Numbered from the stretch's first letter, positions 47,169-55,773 are shown. The stretch: 64,000 bases of DNA from an uncultured Paracoccaceae bacterium (GCA_947498645.1 CANMKS010000001.1:2270032-2334031), one strand, 5' to 3'. Notes: generated by a model from the sequence alone, not told the origin. Made by a program: numbers and translations.

Positions 47169-48413
47169 ATGAAACGTTATTCCGCTTTTGCAATCGCTCG
47201 TGAAGCCATGCGCCAGCATACCGGATGGGATCGCGCCTGGGCGAAGGCGGAGCCAAAGAAGAAATACGATGTGATCATCGTCGGTGCAGGCGGGCACGGG
47301 CTGGCGACCGCATACTATCTGGGCAAGAATTTCGGGATCACCAATGTGGCGATCCTTGAAAAGGGTTGGTTGGGTGGTGGCAACACCGGTCGTAACACGA
47401 CGATTATCCGGTCCAACTATCTGCAAGACCCATCAGCGGCGATCTATGAAAAGTCCCGCTCGCTTTACGAGACGATGTCGCAGGACCTGAACTACAACGT
47501 CATGTTCAGCCCGCGGGGCGTGATCATGCTGGCCCAGACCCAGCACGAGGTGCGTGGGTACAAGCGCACGGCACATGCCAATGCCTTGCAGGGTGTGACA
47601 ACCGAATGGATTGAACCGGCACGTGTCAAGGAACTGTGCCCGATCATGAATATCGACGGCCCGCGCTATCCGGTGCTGGGTGGTCTTTGGCAGGCCCGTG
47701 GTGGGACCGCGCGGCATGATGCTGTTGCATGGGGTTATGCCCGCGCCTGTTCCGATATGGGCATGGATGTGATCCAACAATGCGAAGTCAAAGGCGTGCG
47801 GCAGGAAAACGGCAAGGTTGTGGGTGTGGATACCACCAAAGGGCCAATTGATTGCGACAAGCTGGGCATGGTTGTGGCCGGGCATTCCGGTGTCATGGCG
47901 CAAATGGCCGGTTTCCGGCTGCCGATCGAAAGCGTGGCCTTGCAGGCGCTGGTGTCAGAGCCGATCAAACCCTGCATGGATATCGTCGTGATGGCCAATA
48001 CCGTCCACGGCTACATGTCCCAGTCCGACAAGGGCGAGATGGTCATTGGTGGCGGCACCGACGGGTATAACAACTACACCCAGCGCGGGTCATTTCACCA
48101 TATTGAGGAAACCGTGCGCGCGCTGGTCGAAACCTTCCCGATGATTGCACGGCTGAAAATGCTGCGGCAGTGGGGCGGGATCGTGGATGTGACCGGTGAC
48201 CGCTCGCCCATCCTGTCAAAAACACCTGTGGAGGGTATTTTTGTGAACTGCGGCTGGGGCACCGGCGGGTTCAAGGCGATCCCCGGTTCCGGCTGGGCCA
48301 TGGCAGAACTGATGGCCAAAGGGCAATCCCCGCTGACCGATGAATTCAGCATGTTCCGCTTCCGCGAAGGCAAGTTCATTGACGAGAGCGTAGCGGCAGG
48401 GGTGGCGCACTGA
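47169..48413 (+). CDS. soxB: Sarcosine oxidase subunit beta
   Basis: Catalytic subunit of heterotetrameric sarcosine oxidase, which demethylates sarcosine to glycine with formation of 5,10-methylene-THF and H2O2. 414 residues. FAD loop VIIVGAGGHGLATAYYL (about 35-51), GNTGRNTTIIRSNYL, the segment GGTARHDAVAWGYARA with His183, where the covalently bound flavin's His is expected, and CGWGTGGFKAIPGSG at the end. ATG at 47169 starts MKRYSAFAIAREA, the family N-terminus. Followed not by soxD but by a 680 bp insert. Confidence 0.95.
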   Translation: MKRYSAFAIAREAMRQHTGWDRAWAKAEPKKKYDVIIVGAGGHGLATAYYLGKNFGITNVAILEKGWLGGGNTGRNTTIIRSNYLQDPSAAIYEKSRSLYETMSQDLNYNVMFSPRGVIMLAQTQHEVRGYKRTAHANALQGVTTEWIEPARVKELCPIMNIDGPRYPVLGGLWQARGGTARHDAVAWGYARACSDMGMDVIQQCEVKGVRQENGKVVGVDTTKGPIDCDKLGMVVAGHSGVMAQMAGFRLPIESVALQALVSEPIKPCMDIVVMANTVHGYMSQSDKGEMVIGGGTDGYNNYTQRGSFHHIEETVRALVETFPMIARLKMLRQWGGIVDVTGDRSPILSKTPVEGIFVNCGWGTGGFKAIPGSGWAMAELMAKGQSPLTDEFSMFRFREGKFIDESVAAGVAH

Positions 48414-48445
48414 TGATGAGCCATCCGCAGACGAAAAGGGCAGGG

Positions 48446-48559
48446 TTATTCGGCCCCGTCCTCATCCTCTTCAAAGCCGATACCGCGCACACGATCCACC
48501 AGCATCGAGATGATGGCGGCCGAAAGGAATGTTCCGATAATGATCAACAGCAGTTCCAT
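48446..48559 (-). CDS. 37-residue membrane microprotein on the opposite strand
   Basis: Start ATG 48559-48557, stop TAA 48448-48446. MELLLIIIGTFLSAAIISML is one membrane helix, followed by VDRVRGIGFEEDEDGAE, a basic-then-acidic cytoplasmic tail. Charge pattern and clean helix look like a real small membrane protein rather than chance. The ribosome site is weak (AGGG). It lies between soxB and the small gene at 48727; the remaining parts of this 313 bp stretch show nothing else. Confidence 0.45.
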   Translation of the reverse strand: MELLLIIIGTFLSAAIISMLVDRVRGIGFEEDEDGAE

Positions 48560-48726
48560 GGCCCTGTGCTAACACAGCCCCGATCCACGCCAACCCCGGC
48601 GGCAGATGGCCGACGGGTATCGGCGGAAATGGCCACCGTTCGCCCATTTTTGCCGGGGAAATCCGCCGATCTTTCTTTTCAGGACAGCCATGCGATGTTG
48701 CGCTTGTCTAAAAAGGAGGACGCATC

Positions 48727-48951
48727 ATGGATGAATTCAGTCGCGTTACACCCAGCACTTCGAACAGCGGCGGTATCGGCTTTCTGGTCGCAGCCGTTAT
48801 CGTGGTGCTTGTCTTGCTTTACGCGCTCTTTGCAGGCGGTTCTGTCAGCCCCACGGCTGATCCCGCAACAGTTGGTGCAACAGAAGAAACCGCACCAGTG
48901 CTGGAAGAGACCGCACCTGTTCAACCTGTCGCCCCGGCGACAGACAACTAG
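48727..48951 (+). CDS. Small single-helix membrane protein
   Basis: 74 residues: polar N-terminus (DEFSRVTPSTSNSG), one helix (IGFLVAAVIVVLVLLYALFA, residues about 17-36), then an extracytoplasmic Pro/Thr/Glu/Ala-rich tail. Perfect ribosome site AGGAGG at 48715-48720. Followed by a good terminator. No family known. It forms its own short unit inside the sox gene order. Confidence 0.7.
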   Translation: MDEFSRVTPSTSNSGGIGFLVAAVIVVLVLLYALFAGGSVSPTADPATVGATEETAPVLEETAPVQPVAPATDN

Positions 48952-48982
48952 CCCAAACTCCACTCACCACGGGAACTGCTCA

Positions 48983-49013
48983 GGCGGGCGCAGCGATGCG
49001 TCCGCCTTTGTTG
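48983..49013 (+). terminator. Rho-independent terminator after the 74-residue gene
   Basis: GGCGGGCGCA-GCGA-TGCGTCCGCC is a 10 bp stem (one G-U pair) with a tetraloop, followed by TTTGTTGT. It lies 80 bp upstream of soxD, so soxD-A-G must either have their own promoter or rely on read-through. Confidence 0.8.
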
Positions 49014-49092
49014 TGTCGGCGATGCGCGCCCTGCGCATGGCCTTTGCCTACTTGGTGACCCCAACGATCCCCCCAACATCCGAGGCTTGCCC

Positions 49093-49422
49093 ATGCTAAC
49101 CCTGCGTTGCCCATATTGCGGCGTTGATGCCGATGAAACCGATCTGCACGGCGAAGGTCAGGCCCACCTTAAGCGGGAAGGGCCCGGATCTTCGGATGAG
49201 GATTTTGAGGATTACCTCTTTATGCGCGAAAACCCCAAAGGTGTGCATTTTGAACGCTGGCGCCATGCCTATGGTTGTGGCAAGTATTTCCACGCCGCGC
49301 GCTGCACCAATACGTTGCAGGTCTTCGGCACCTATTCCGCCCAAACGCTGGAACCACCACAAGACATCAAGGACAAGATATCGGACGCACGTCCCGGCTG
49401 GTCCTGGGGGACATTCAAATGA
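49093..49422 (+). CDS. soxD: Sarcosine oxidase subunit delta
   Basis: 109 residues, zinc-binding small subunit of heterotetrameric sarcosine oxidase. LRCPYCGVDADETDLH supplies two Cys, and RHAYGCGKYFHAARCTNT a further Cys and His. Conserved RENPKGVHFERWRH. ATG at 49093 gives MLTLRCPYCG, the usual start; a TTG at 49087 is in frame. The stop overlaps soxA (ATGA). Confidence 0.95.
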   Translation: MLTLRCPYCGVDADETDLHGEGQAHLKREGPGSSDEDFEDYLFMRENPKGVHFERWRHAYGCGKYFHAARCTNTLQVFGTYSAQTLEPPQDIKDKISDARPGWSWGTFK

Positions 49423-52400
49423 GCACCCGTCTGGCAAACCAAGGCCGCCTGATCAACACAGACAAGGCCGTCTCTTTTACCTTTAATGGCAGGCACTTGC
49501 GCGGGTTCGAGGGCGACACGCTCGCCTCTGCCTTGCTGGCCAATGATCAGATGCTGGTGGGGCGGTCGTTCAAATACCACCGCCCACGCGGCGTTGTGGC
49601 ATCGGGTGCGGAAGAACCAAATGGTCTGGTCAACCTTGGCAAAGGTGCCACGTTTGAACCAAACCAGAGAGTGACAACAACAGAGGTGTTCGAGGGGCTC
49701 ACGGCCACATCCCAGAACCACTGGCCGTCGCTGGAATTTGACGTGGGCGCCATTAACACGCATCTGTCGCGCTTTTTGCCTGCGGGCTTTTACTACAAGA
49801 TGTTCATGTATCCCCGGTCGTTCTGGAAGCATGTCTATGAACCGATCATTCGTAAATCCGCCGGTTTGGGCAAAGCCCCCAAGGATCGTGATCAGGATAC
49901 TTACGAGCATTTCCATGCCCATGTTGACGTTCTGATCGTTGGCGGCGGCATTGCTGGCCTTGCCGCAGCCCTGGCTGCGGGTGAACGCGGCGCACGTGTC
50001 TTGCTGATCGAACAGACCGCCCATTGGGGCGGCCGCGCTGTTGTCGACACGCCAGAGATTGACGGAATGCCGGCGCAGGAGTGGGTGAATACCACCGTGC
50101 AAGCTCTTGAAAGCATGAAAAATGTTGATTTGCGTCTGCGCTGCATGGGGGCAGGGGTTTATGATCACGGCTATGCGCTGGCCTATGAACGCCTGACCGA
50201 TCACCAACCCGATGCAGACGGCCCCCGCCACCGTCTATGGCGAGTGCGTGCCACGCAGATCGTTACCGCAACCGGTGCGATTGAGCGTCCATTGTCCTTT
50301 GCGGCCAACGATTTGCCCGGTGTCTTGCTGGCCTCTGCGGTCCGCGACTACGTGGTGAATTTTGGTGTGTCTGTGGGTGACCGCACGGTTGTTGTGACCA
50401 ACAATGACGATGCTTACCGGACAGCGATTGCCTTGAAGAAAGCAGGTCTTGATGTGCCTGCCATCGTTGACGCACGCTCCGAGGTCGAAGGCGATCTGAT
50501 TGATCAGGCGCGCGCGCTGGGCATCCGCATTGAGCTGGGCAAAGGCATTGCCAAGGTCAAAGGCGGCAAGCGTGTAACCGGCGTCGCCTTGTGTTCGCAA
50601 GCGGGCCAAGGGGCCGTGCTCGAAGAGATCGAATGCGATTGCGTCGCCATGTCCGGCGGTTGGTCCCCGGTTGTGCATCTGTGGTCGCATTGCGGTGGCA
50701 AGCTGAACTGGGATGCCGATCAGGCGATGTTCCGCCCTGATCCCGAGCGCGCACCTACTGGCGCGGATGGCGAAGGCTTTGTCATTACGGCTGGCACCGC
50801 AAATGGGCATCTGTTCACCGCAGAGGCCGTCAGTGATGGCTGGGCTGCGGGGCGTGCCGCGGCCAAGGCCGCAGGCCACAACAAGCGTGGTGGTCAGGCC
50901 CCGATGGGGCTGGATGCGGCCGAAGGCCCAATCTCGCCGGTGTGGCTGATGCCGCAAGGGGCCAGCCATGCGCTGCGTTCCAAGGCCTGGCTGGATTTCC
51001 AGAACGACGTAAAGGTCAGCGATGTGCAACTGGCGGCCCAAGAAGGCTTTGAGAGTGTTGAACATGCCAAACGCTACACCACGTTGGGCATGGCGACCGA
51101 TCAGGGTAAGCTAAGTAATATCAACGGCTTGGCAATCCTGTCTCAATCGCTCAGTGCGGATATCCCAAATGTGGGAACAACCACTTTCCGTCCACCCTAT
51201 ACGCCGATTTCGATGGCCTCGATTGCGGGTGTGGCGCGGGATGCGCTGTTCCAGCCGATCCGCAAGACGCCTGTTTCGGATTGGGCCAATGCCAATGGGG
51301 CCGACAATGAACCTGTTGGCCAGTGGCGCAGGCCCTACGCCTATCTGCGGCCAGGCGAAGACGTGCATCAAGCCGTGAACCGCGAGGTCAAGAATGCCCG
51401 CGATAACCTTGGCCTGCTGGATGCCTCGACTCTTGGCAAGCTGATCGTGAAAGGGCCGGATGCGGGCCGCTTCCTTGACATGATGTATACCAACATGATG
51501 TCCACATTGCCCGTGGGCAAATGCCGCTATGGCCTGATGTGTACGGAAAACGGCTTCCTGATGGACGACGGCGTTGTTGCCCGCATGTCCGAGGATACAT
51601 GGCTGTGCCACACAACGACGGGCGGGGCCGAGCGCATCCATGGCCATATGGAAGACTGGCTGCAATGCGAATGGTGGGATTGGAACGTCTACGTCGCCAA
51701 TGTGACCGAGCAATATGCGCAGATCGCTGTGGTCGGTCCGAATGCCCGCAAGGTGCTGCGCAAGCTGGGCGGGATGGACGTCAGCGCCGAAGCGTTGCCA
51801 TTCATGCAATGGGCCGATGGCAAAATCGGTGAATTTGACGCGCGGGTCTTTCGTATCTCGTTCTCGGGCGAATTGTCCTACGAAATCGCCGTGCCTGCGG
51901 GGCAAGGTGCTGCATTTTGGGATGCGTTGCTGGAGGCGGGAGCCGAGTTTGGCGTGATGCCCTACGGCACAGAGGCCCTGCACATCATGCGGGCCGAGAA
52001 GGGCTTTATCATGATTGGTGATGAAACAGACGGCACCGTGATCCCGCAGGATCTGAACCTGCAATGGGCGTTGTCCAAAAAGAAAGAAGACTACCTTGGC
52101 AAACGCGCCCACAGCCGCAGCCATATGGCAGATCCGAACCGGTGGAAACTGGTGGGGCTCTTGACCGAGGATGGGTCGGTCTTGCCTGACGGGGCTTATG
52201 CCATTGCTGATGGCAAAAATGAAAACGGGCAGGGCAATACACAAGGGCGTGTCACCTCGACCTACTATTCGCCCACGTTGGAAAAGGGTATCGCGATGGG
52301 CTTGGTGCATAACGGGCCGGATCGCATGGGCGAGGTGATTGAATTCAACAAGGTTGATGGCGGCACCCTGCGCGCCAAAATCGTTGATCCGGTGTTCTAT

Positions 52401-52430
52401 GATAAAGAAGGGGAAAAGCAGAATGTCTGA
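49419..52430 (+). CDS. soxA: Sarcosine oxidase subunit alpha
   Basis: 1003 residues. Binds NAD+ and, in its C-terminal half, tetrahydrofolate, which takes the methyl carbon. N-terminal ferredoxin-like part (FNGRHLRGFEGDTLASALL, lacking Fe-S cysteines), dinucleotide fold VDVLIVGGGIAGLAAALAAGE at about 170-190, a second nucleotide region around ERPLSFAANDLPGV, and the glycine-cleavage T-like domain from about residue 610 (LGLLDASTLGKLIVKGPDAG, FSGELSYEIAVPAG, ALHIMRAEKGFIMIGDETDG). Overlaps soxD by 4 bp and soxG by 8 bp. Confidence 0.95.
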   Translation: MSTRLANQGRLINTDKAVSFTFNGRHLRGFEGDTLASALLANDQMLVGRSFKYHRPRGVVASGAEEPNGLVNLGKGATFEPNQRVTTTEVFEGLTATSQNHWPSLEFDVGAINTHLSRFLPAGFYYKMFMYPRSFWKHVYEPIIRKSAGLGKAPKDRDQDTYEHFHAHVDVLIVGGGIAGLAAALAAGERGARVLLIEQTAHWGGRAVVDTPEIDGMPAQEWVNTTVQALESMKNVDLRLRCMGAGVYDHGYALAYERLTDHQPDADGPRHRLWRVRATQIVTATGAIERPLSFAANDLPGVLLASAVRDYVVNFGVSVGDRTVVVTNNDDAYRTAIALKKAGLDVPAIVDARSEVEGDLIDQARALGIRIELGKGIAKVKGGKRVTGVALCSQAGQGAVLEEIECDCVAMSGGWSPVVHLWSHCGGKLNWDADQAMFRPDPERAPTGADGEGFVITAGTANGHLFTAEAVSDGWAAGRAAAKAAGHNKRGGQAPMGLDAAEGPISPVWLMPQGASHALRSKAWLDFQNDVKVSDVQLAAQEGFESVEHAKRYTTLGMATDQGKLSNINGLAILSQSLSADIPNVGTTTFRPPYTPISMASIAGVARDALFQPIRKTPVSDWANANGADNEPVGQWRRPYAYLRPGEDVHQAVNREVKNARDNLGLLDASTLGKLIVKGPDAGRFLDMMYTNMMSTLPVGKCRYGLMCTENGFLMDDGVVARMSEDTWLCHTTTGGAERIHGHMEDWLQCEWWDWNVYVANVTEQYAQIAVVGPNARKVLRKLGGMDVSAEALPFMQWADGKIGEFDARVFRISFSGELSYEIAVPAGQGAAFWDALLEAGAEFGVMPYGTEALHIMRAEKGFIMIGDETDGTVIPQDLNLQWALSKKKEDYLGKRAHSRSHMADPNRWKLVGLLTEDGSVLPDGAYAIADGKNENGQGNTQGRVTSTYYSPTLEKGIAMGLVHNGPDRMGEVIEFNKVDGGTLRAKIVDPVFYDKEGEKQNV

Positions 52431-52998
52431 GGCAATCAGCGCCCTGAACGGCAAAATGGCCGCCGGTGAAGTTACCGTGCGCGAGGCGGGCCTGCGCGGC
52501 ATGCTGATCCTGCGCGGTGATCTGAGTGACAAGAAACTGCGCAGGGTTTGTACCGAGTTGACGGGTGCCAAATTCCCCGAACAGGGACAAGCCAACTGTG
52601 ACGGTGACAAGGGTCTTTGCTGGATGTCGCCGGATGAATTGCTGGTGCTGGTACCTTATGCAGAGGCCGCACAGGCGGTGGCAACAGTCGAAACCGCACT
52701 GAGCGGCACGCATTTTCTGGCTGAAAATGTATCCGACGCCCGCGCGGTGATCTTTGTCGAAGGCGCGTTTTGCCGTGAAGTGATTGCAAAGCTGGCGCCT
52801 GTCGATTTGCATCCTGATACGTTCCAACCGGGCGATTTTCGGCGGACTCGACTGGGCCAGGTGGCTGCGGCATTCTGGATGCAGGACGACGATACGTTTG
52901 CGGTGATCTGTTTCCGGTCCGTGGCAGAGTATACGTTTGATCTGTTGGTGGCTTCAGCCAAGGCGGGGCGTGTGGGTGCATTTTCCACGCCTGACTAG
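52423..52998 (+). CDS. soxG: Sarcosine oxidase subunit gamma
   Basis: 191 residues, structural subunit related to the glycine-cleavage T fold. Visible: VREAGLRGMLILRGDLSDKK, CWMSPDELLVLVPYAEA, HPDTFQPGDFRRTRLGQVA, CFRSVAEYTFDLLVASAKAG. ATG at 52423 overlaps the end of soxA and is preceded by AAGGGGAA. No glyA, purU or folD follow, unlike many sox operons. Confidence 0.93.
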   Translation: MSEAISALNGKMAAGEVTVREAGLRGMLILRGDLSDKKLRRVCTELTGAKFPEQGQANCDGDKGLCWMSPDELLVLVPYAEAAQAVATVETALSGTHFLAENVSDARAVIFVEGAFCREVIAKLAPVDLHPDTFQPGDFRRTRLGQVAAAFWMQDDDTFAVICFRSVAEYTFDLLVASAKAGRVGAFSTPD

Positions 52999-52999
52999 G

Positions 53000-53274
53000 T
53001 TACCAGCATGATGCGTAGGATTCCTGTGGCAGCATGGCATCAGCCATGATTGCGGCGTGGAGCTCGGCCAGACGCATCGGTTTGCCAAAGTAGAACCCCT
53101 GTGCCGTATTGCAGCGGATCTCGTTGAGGAAGGCGAGTTCCTCCGCCCCGTGGTCTGGATCAGGCGGCGGTTCAGCAGCACCAACAAACACGATCCGACC
53201 ATGCAGACAAATGCCGCCAATGCGACAAGCCCATAGGCATGATTCAGGGTCAGGCATTCAATCACGCGGTACAT
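53000..53274 (-). pseudogene. Remnant of an MHYT/EAL-type signalling protein, frameshifted with large deletion
   Basis: From the ATG at 53274 one frame gives MYRVIECLTLNHAYGLVALA and a membrane helix (FVCMVGSCLLVLL), the start of an MHYT-type sensor of alphaproteobacterial cyclic-di-GMP enzymes. After about residue 37 the similarity moves to another frame: EELAFLNEIRCNTAQGFYFG and KPMRLAELHAAI, which is the C-terminal end of an EAL phosphodiesterase domain, ending with a stop at 53000. The several hundred residues between are missing and the two pieces are out of frame, so the product cannot be active. Confidence 0.75.
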
Positions 53275-53402
53275 GCGACACTCGGCTTTTTGTTATTCAA
53301 CAGTCGCTAGCACCCAACAGATAACAAACTCCTACCACCCTTCGCAAAATGCGCGAATTGCCGAAAAAACGTCCAAGAACCGCGGCTTTGGCCAAGCCGC
53401 CC

Positions 53403-53439
53403 TTGACCTCAGTGCGACATGTGACATTTAGTTTCACAT
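53403..53439 (+). promoter_or_regulatory. Candidate sodB promoter with inverted repeat
   Basis: TTGACC (53403-53408), 18 bp, TTTAGT (53427-53432). The inverted repeat ATGTGA (53419-53424) N9 TCACAT (53434-53439) straddles the -10, so a repressor bound here would block transcription. About 30 bp before the sodB ATG. Confidence 0.4.
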
Positions 53440-53469
53440 CCCCGTCCTCAACGCAGAAAGAGACACGAT

Positions 53470-54069
53470 ATGGCATTTTCGCTTCCCGACCTTCCCTATG
53501 CCCACGACGCGCTAGCGTCCAAAGGCATGTCCGCCGAGACCCTCGAATTCCACCACGACCTGCACCACAACGCCTATGTGACCAATGGCAACAAGGCGAT
53601 TGAAGGCACTGAGTGGGAGGGTAAATCCCTCGAAGAGATCATCGTTGGCACATACGACAAATCTGCCGTCGCCCAGAACGGGATCTTCAACAACATCAGC
53701 CAGCTTTGGAACCACAACCAGTTCTGGGAAATGATGGGTCCGGGCGACAGTGCGATGCCGGGTGAGCTTGAAAAAGCGCTGACCGAGAGCTTTGGGTCTG
53801 TTGATGAATTCAAGTCGCAGTTCAGCGCTGCGGGTGCTGGGCAGTTCGGCTCTGGCTGGTGCTGGCTGGTCAAGAACGCTGACGGTTCTCTTGCTGTCAC
53901 CAAAACCGAAAACGGCGTGAACCCGCTGTGCTTTGGTCAGACGGCGCTCTTGGGTTGTGACGTGTGGGAACATTCCTACTACATCGATTTCCGCAACAAA
54001 CGTCCCGTTTACCTGACCAACTTCCTCGATAATCTGGTGAACTGGGAAAACGTCGCCTCGCGCATGTAA
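53470..54069 (+). CDS. sodB: Superoxide dismutase, iron type
   Basis: Converts superoxide to O2 and H2O2 in the cytosol. 199 residues; metal ligands by position are H28 (LEFHHDLHHN), H82 (WNHNQFW), D164 and H168 (GCDVWEHSYY). Gln78 in NNISQLWNH, the residue that hydrogen-bonds the metal-bound water, sits on the N-terminal side as in Fe-SOD. GTATGACATT-type ribosome site is weak but AGAAAGAGA lies just upstream. Own promoter and terminator, so monocistronic. It also would deal with oxidant from nearby sarcosine oxidase indirectly. Confidence 0.95.
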   Translation: MAFSLPDLPYAHDALASKGMSAETLEFHHDLHHNAYVTNGNKAIEGTEWEGKSLEEIIVGTYDKSAVAQNGIFNNISQLWNHNQFWEMMGPGDSAMPGELEKALTESFGSVDEFKSQFSAAGAGQFGSGWCWLVKNADGSLAVTKTENGVNPLCFGQTALLGCDVWEHSYYIDFRNKRPVYLTNFLDNLVNWENVASRM

Positions 54070-54093
54070 CCCCGTTCCATCTGGACAACGGCC

Positions 54094-54126
54094 AAGGCCC
54101 GTGGGACATCTTCCCGCGGGCCTTTT
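54094..54126 (+). terminator. Rho-independent terminator of sodB
   Basis: AAGGCCCGTGGGA-CATCT-TCCCGCGGGCCTT gives a 13 bp stem (one G-U), followed by TT within CCTTTT. It ends 15 bp before the dehydratase start. Confidence 0.88.
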
Positions 54127-54141
54127 GCTGTGGAGAATGTG

Positions 54142-55113
54142 ATGCTCGGACCGACGCTGGATGACATTGTTGCAGCCAATGCAGAAGTGCAGGGAGAATT
54201 GATCGAAACACCCATACTGTCGCTTTCATCGGCGCGGTTGGATGGTATTTTGCCAGTTTATGCAGATGTCACCATCAAGCTGGAGTTGTTTCAGCAAGCA
54301 GGGTCTTTCAAGGCGCGCGGTGCATTGTTGGGCATCAAGCGCCTGAACAGCGCAGAGCGGGCGGCGGGTGTTGTTGCGGCCAGCGGCGGCAATCATGCGC
54401 TGGCGGTGTCATGGGCCGCAAAGGCCGCCGGTGTGGACGCGCTGATCACGATGCCCAAGGCCACCGATCCCGCTCGCGTCGCCGGGTGCGAGGCGTTGGG
54501 GGCAGTTGTCACCTTGCATGACGATATGGCCGCAGCCTTTGCTGCGATGAATGCGGCGGCAGAGGGTGGCCGTACCCTGATGCATCCTTTTGAGGCGCAG
54601 CACATGATCGAAGGCGCTGCGACCTGCGGCTATGAATACGCCACACAGGCCCCCCTGATTGACACCTATGTCATCCCCATCGGCGGGGGCGGAATGATCA
54701 GCGGAATGGCCTGTGCCATCAAACAGATGAACCCTGCTGCGCAGGTGATCGGGGTTGAACCCATCGGCGCAGACAGCATGTCACAAAGCTTTGCTGCCGG
54801 TGAACCGGTGCGGCTAGAGAGGGTCGCCACGATCGCCGACAGCCTTGGCGCGCCCTTGGCGCTGCCGCTGACCTACGGCGTGGCGCGTGCCCATGTCGAC
54901 CGGATTGTGCAGATCGACGACCGCGAGATGCTGGCGGCGATGGATATCTATCAGAACGTGCTGCGGATCACGGCAGAGCCCGCCTGTGCCGCGTCATTGG
55001 CGGCAATCCTTGGGGTGCTGAGAGGCGACCTTGCCGGGCGTCAAGTGGGGATTATTGCCTGCGGATCCAACATCTCGTTGGATCGCTATGCCGCACTTAT
55101 GACCGCGCTATAG
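54142..55113 (+). CDS. PLP-dependent threonine/serine dehydratase family protein
   Basis: 323 residues of the tryptophan-synthase-beta fold. PLP lysine in GSFKARGALLG (about residue 55), phosphate/ring loop SGGNHALAVSWAAKAAG, glycine loop YVIPIGGGGMISGMA and late CGSNISLD. No C-terminal ACT domain, so a catabolic or biodegradative form rather than the isoleucine-regulated IlvA. Ser, Thr or hydroxy-aspartate could be substrate. ATG at 54142 preceded by GGAGA; a GTG at 54130 is also open but overlaps the terminator region. Its end overlaps the LOG gene by 6 bp. Confidence 0.85.
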   Translation: MLGPTLDDIVAANAEVQGELIETPILSLSSARLDGILPVYADVTIKLELFQQAGSFKARGALLGIKRLNSAERAAGVVAASGGNHALAVSWAAKAAGVDALITMPKATDPARVAGCEALGAVVTLHDDMAAAFAAMNAAAEGGRTLMHPFEAQHMIEGAATCGYEYATQAPLIDTYVIPIGGGGMISGMACAIKQMNPAAQVIGVEPIGADSMSQSFAAGEPVRLERVATIADSLGAPLALPLTYGVARAHVDRIVQIDDREMLAAMDIYQNVLRITAEPACAASLAAILGVLRGDLAGRQVGIIACGSNISLDRYAALMTAL

Positions 55114-55662
55114 CGCGTCGCCGAGGATCGATTGCAGTTCTGGTACATCTTCTGCGACATTCACGAACGACAATATGTCATCGCCCGCAAAGCCTTGGTC
55201 CACCACATGCGCCAGCAGTTCAAGCAGCGGATCCCAAAACCCATCCACATTCAGCAGAACAATCGGCTTGCCGTGGAGTTTGAGCTGCCGCCAGGTGAGC
55301 GCCTCAAAGAATTCATCCAGTGATCCCGCGCCGCCCGGCAAGACCACCACGGCGTCAGCGTTCATGAACATGACCTTCTTGCGCTCATGCATCGTTTCGG
55401 TGATCACAAAGCTGTCCAGATCGCGTTTGCCAACCTCCCAATCCATCAGGTGGGTGGGGATCACCCCAAAGGTCTGGCCGCCCGCATCCTGCACAGAGCG
55501 CGCAACCCGGCCCATCAGCCCCACATCGCCCGCCCCGTAGACCAGCCGCCAGCCATTGGCGACAAGCATTTTCCCGGTCGCCTCCGCTGCTTCGGCATAG
55601 GTTGGATCAACCCCATCACGTGACCCGCAATAGATGCAGACTGATTTCAATATTGCAGACAT
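55108..55662 (-). CDS. LOG-family protein (TIGR00730 Rossmann fold)
   Basis: 184 residues. Signature of nucleoside-5'-monophosphate phosphoribohydrolases: VCIYCGSRDG, GWRLVYGAGDVGLMGRVA, MHERKKVMFMNADAVVVLPGG followed by AGSLDEFFEALTWRQL. The pattern corresponds to the PGGxGTxxE active site with Ser in place of Thr. Products would be free bases such as cytokinin-type adenines. Divergent from the LysM gene. Confidence 0.92.
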   Translation of the reverse strand: MSAILKSVCIYCGSRDGVDPTYAEAAEATGKMLVANGWRLVYGAGDVGLMGRVARSVQDAGGQTFGVIPTHLMDWEVGKRDLDSFVITETMHERKKVMFMNADAVVVLPGGAGSLDEFFEALTWRQLKLHGKPIVLLNVDGFWDPLLELLAHVVDQGFAGDDILSFVNVAEDVPELQSILGDAL

Positions 55663-55773
55663 TCAGGGCACCTCACACAGCTTCGCTTTGACCGGTCATA
55701 GCGGCGTTGTTAAGGTGGCTCAACCAAATGCGGTGGGGGCACCGGTTATCGGGGCTGCGAGGGACAGAATATC

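Noticed and set aside
46972..47256. Minus-strand open frame upstream of soxB
   Set aside because: Overlaps the soxB start and the ccmI promoter region, no ribosome site, no membrane or domain pattern.
48413..49099. Open frame of 228 codons starting at the soxB stop
   Set aside because: It runs across a strong ribosome site, the better 74-residue gene in another frame and a terminator; its translation has no consistent pattern.
51111..52610. Open frame of about 500 codons antisense to soxA
   Set aside because: soxA is clear over the whole stretch; the antisense translation has no recognisable domain.
53420..53438. TGTGA...TCACA before sodB as a CRP/FNR-type site
   Set aside because: The spacer is 9 bp instead of the required 6 or 4, so kept only as an unassigned inverted repeat.
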